Positions 62,172-64,000 of a stretch of 64,000 nt of DNA are shown one piece after another. Under the pieces are notes generated by a model that did no database searches, was not told the DNA's origin, and was given only the letters and a program-made list of their open reading frames with translations. Every line of letters starts with the position of its first letter. Position 1 is the first letter of the stretch. Source of the stretch: Actinoplanes subtropicus (GTDB lineage: Bacteria > Actinomycetota > Actinomycetes > Mycobacteriales > Micromonosporaceae); assembly GCF_000721705.1 (NCBI RefSeq), contig NZ_JOJL01000042.1, positions 197,806 through 261,805 on the forward strand, given 5' to 3'. Position numbers and translations under genes: made by a program.

Positions 62172-63754
62172 ACCAGCCGTCCGTCGACGAACGTCAACTC
62201 GACGCGGGCGTCGCCGATCTCGAGCGGCGGGGCGGCGAAGACGTCCCGGTCCAGGACGATCAGGTCGGCGCGGAAACCCGGGCGGATGCTGCCGGTGTCG
62301 TCGAGGCGATTGACGTACGCCGATCCCGAGGTGTACGCGGTCAACGCCGTACGCAGGTCAAGCTTTTGATCGGGAAGGAAGCTCTCGCGGTCGTCACCGT
62401 GATGGACCCGGTTGACCGCCACGTGGATGCCCTGCAGCGGGTCGGGGGTGCTGACCGGCCAGTCGCTGCCGCCGGCCAGCCGGGCGCCGGACCGATGCAG
62501 GTCGCCGAACGGGTACTGCCGGGCGGCCAGCGCCGGGTCCAGGAACGGGATGGTGAGGTCGTCCATCTGCGGCTCGTGGGCGGCCCAGTAGGGCTGGAGG
62601 TTGGCGGTCGCCCCGAGTTGCTTGAAGCGCGGGATGTCATCGGGGTGAACCACCTGGAGGTGGGCCAGATGCGGGCGGGTGTCGCCGTTCACGGCCTCGA
62701 GCGCGTTCAGGGCGTCGCGGACCGCTCGATCGCCGAGGGCATGGAAGTGGGGCTGGAAGCCGTTTTCGCTCAGCGCCGTCACATAGGCCGGGAGCCGCTC
62801 CGGGTCGATGAACGACAAGCCCCGATTTTTCGTGATGTGGCCGCACGAATCGCGGTAGGGCTCGGTCATCGCGGCGGTGAAGTTCTCGGCGATGCCGTCC
62901 AGCATCAGCTTCACCGAGTCGCAGCGGAGGCGGCCGACGGTGAGCCGGGCGCGCTTCTCGATCAGCTCGGGGATCTGCCCGGCGTCGCGGTCCCGGTCCC
63001 ACCAGAGAGCGCCGACCACGGTCGCGGTGAGTTTCCCGGTGGTGGCGGCGGTGAGGTAGGCGTCGGAGATGTCGTCGTAGCCGTTGGTGGCGCAGACCAT
63101 CGCGTCCTGCCAGGCGGTGATGCCCAGCCCGTGCAGGAGGCGCTGGGCCCGGAGCAGGCCCTCGAGGCGGGTCTCGGGGGTGGTCCGCGGGACCGTCACG
63201 AGATCCATCGCGCCCTCCTGGAGGGCGCCGATCGGGGTGCCGTCGGGGCGGCGGTCGATCCGGCCGTTCGCCGGGTCGGGGGTGTCGGCGGTGATGCCGG
63301 CCAGGTCGAGGGCGCGGCCGTTCACCCAGGCGGCGTGGTGGTCCCGGTTGATCAGGTAGACCGGGCGGTCGGGGACCACGCGGTCGAGGAGATCGGTGGT
63401 GGGTACGCCGCCCTCGAAGCTCTCCATCGACCAGCCGCCGCCGACGATCCACTCCTCGTCGGGGTGGTCCGCGGCGTAGGTGGTGATGCGGCGCAGGTAT
63501 TCGGCCAGGTCGACCGTGCCGGTGAGGTCGCACAGGCCCAGCTCCACGCCGCCCATGACGGCGTGGATGTGGGCGTCCTGGAAGCCGGGGAGGAGCAGCC
63601 GGCCCTGGAGATCAACCGGTTGCGTTTGCGGGCCGATCAGCTCGGTCACGTCGCCTACACCGACAATGCGGCCATTCCGGACGGCGACCGGGTCGTGGTG
63701 CCGGGTCCCGTCGGTGAAGACCGGGCCGCCGTGGAAGACGAGGTCGGCTCTCAT
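62168..63754 (-). CDS. YtcJ-like amidohydrolase
   Basis: A 528-residue amidohydrolase-superfamily enzyme of the Amidohydro_3/YtcJ branch. Metal-ligand segments are LLPGFQDAHIHAVMG near the start (His-x-His), QPHFHALGDRAV, HLQVVHPDDIPR and RLAGGSDWPVSTPDPLQGI, where the last Asp is found. The C-terminal strand is FRADLIVLDRDVFAAPP. Such enzymes hydrolyse N-acyl or N-formyl groups and cyclic amides. Substrate unknown. ATG 63754; divergent from the rRNA promoter. Confidence 0.92.
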   Translation of the reverse strand: MRADLVFHGGPVFTDGTRHHDPVAVRNGRIVGVGDVTELIGPQTQPVDLQGRLLLPGFQDAHIHAVMGGVELGLCDLTGTVDLAEYLRRITTYAADHPDEEWIVGGGWSMESFEGGVPTTDLLDRVVPDRPVYLINRDHHAAWVNGRALDLAGITADTPDPANGRIDRRPDGTPIGALQEGAMDLVTVPRTTPETRLEGLLRAQRLLHGLGITAWQDAMVCATNGYDDISDAYLTAATTGKLTATVVGALWWDRDRDAGQIPELIEKRARLTVGRLRCDSVKLMLDGIAENFTAAMTEPYRDSCGHITKNRGLSFIDPERLPAYVTALSENGFQPHFHALGDRAVRDALNALEAVNGDTRPHLAHLQVVHPDDIPRFKQLGATANLQPYWAAHEPQMDDLTIPFLDPALAARQYPFGDLHRSGARLAGGSDWPVSTPDPLQGIHVAVNRVHHGDDRESFLPDQKLDLRTALTAYTSGSAYVNRLDDTGSIRPGFRADLIVLDRDVFAAPPLEIGDARVELTFVDGRLV

Positions 63755-63787
63755 GGGGGGCAGCTTAGTGGGAGCGGGGGCCCCGAT

Positions 63788-63816
63788 TTGGCGGTCGCGG
63801 AAGCACCCTGTAATGT
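63788..63816 (+). promoter_or_regulatory. Housekeeping promoter of an rRNA operon
   Basis: TTGGCG (63788-63793) and TAATGT (63811-63816) with an exact 17-base spacer form a near-consensus sigma-70-class promoter. It lies just upstream of the rRNA leader and divergent from the amidohydrolase gene. Confidence 0.8.
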
Positions 63817-64000
63817 TCTACGAGCCGCCAGGGAGACGGGCGAAACGGCCGTCCTGGGGTAACCTCGCAAGATTCACACAGTGAGCAGCCGTGTGCTCTT
63901 CGCGGTTGTTCTTTGAGAACTCAACAGGGTGCTTGTAAAGCCAGTGCCAATTTGTATTTTCCCTGGCCGGTTTGGTCCGGCTTGGATTCCTTTGGCAACT
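63817..64000 (+). other. 16S rRNA operon leader (5' part)
   Basis: The sequence holds GTTCTTTGAGAACTCAACAG (63908-63927) followed by GGTGCTTGTAAAGCCAGTG, the conserved leader that precedes 16S rRNA in actinomycetes and includes a boxA-like element and one arm of the RNase III processing stem. The 16S gene itself begins beyond the right edge. No protein gene lies in 63755-64000. Confidence 0.85.

Overview
The window is chromosomal DNA from a high-GC actinobacterium, most like Micromonosporaceae (Actinoplanes and relatives). This rests on strong GC bias at third codon positions, frequent GTG starts, ATGA and TGATG stop/start overlaps, many TetR/IclR/MarR/LysR/PucR-type regulators, secreted CBM2 polysaccharidases and an actinomycete-type rRNA leader at the right edge. 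I found no prophage, integrase, intact insertion sequence, CRISPR array, tRNA or secondary-metabolite core enzyme. The genus assignment is inference.

Layout. 1-9.6 kb: CBS-domain protein, SDR, HSL-type esterase with a PucR-like regulator, TetR divergent from a GH3 glycosidase, a shortened EgtA-like protein, and a methyl-accepting chemotaxis protein. 9.75-14.9 kb: one 1712-residue protein joining a Ser/Thr kinase, an AAA-type ATPase, a repeat region, two GAF domains and a GGDEF domain. 15-21.9 kb: small enzymes, a TetR gene with clear operators beside a decayed epoxide hydrolase, an ECF sigma factor with a SnoaL-like tail plus SDR, and an MFS transporter remnant. 22.2-25.1 kb: a strongly foldable RNA segment upstream of a STAS protein, a chemoreceptor-like membrane protein without signalling domain, and an orphan PstS-type lipoprotein. 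27.2-32.7 kb: a fused nitrate reductase/flavoprotein reductase and an MFS gene starting in a hexanucleotide repeat. 34.1-37.4 kb: GH10 xylanase-CBM2 and CE1-type esterase-CBM2 behind a CebR-like operator. 37.4-40.4 kb: TIGR03943/permease pair and YibE/F protein.

40.4-46 kb is a protocatechuate (beta-ketoadipate) island. pobA makes protocatechuate and an IclR regulator sits between it and divergent pcaHGBL, which carry it to 3-oxoadipate. 46-48.1 kb is a relic zone with an ABC ATPase fragment, a frameshifted CocE/NonD hydrolase tail and two 16-bp satellite arrays around TetR and MarR genes. 49.4-55.7 kb is a second, less familiar ring-catabolic operon: LysR, FAD monooxygenase, two-domain extradiol dioxygenase, FAA-type hydrolase, alpha/beta hydrolase, a 30-codon coupled ORF and a cyclase-family hydrolase. 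Its substrate cannot be read from sequence. 55.7-59.6 kb encodes an ECF sigma factor, a membrane anti-sigma factor and an ABC exporter in one overlapping operon. PAP2, SulP and amidohydrolase genes follow. The last ~210 bases hold a near-consensus promoter and the leader of an rRNA operon whose 16S gene lies outside the window.

Best candidates for something new are the second catabolic operon with its micro-ORF, the structured RNA plus STAS/sensor/PstS locus, the kinase-ATPase-GAF-GGDEF protein with an altered Walker A, and the 15-unit 16-bp array upstream of marR.
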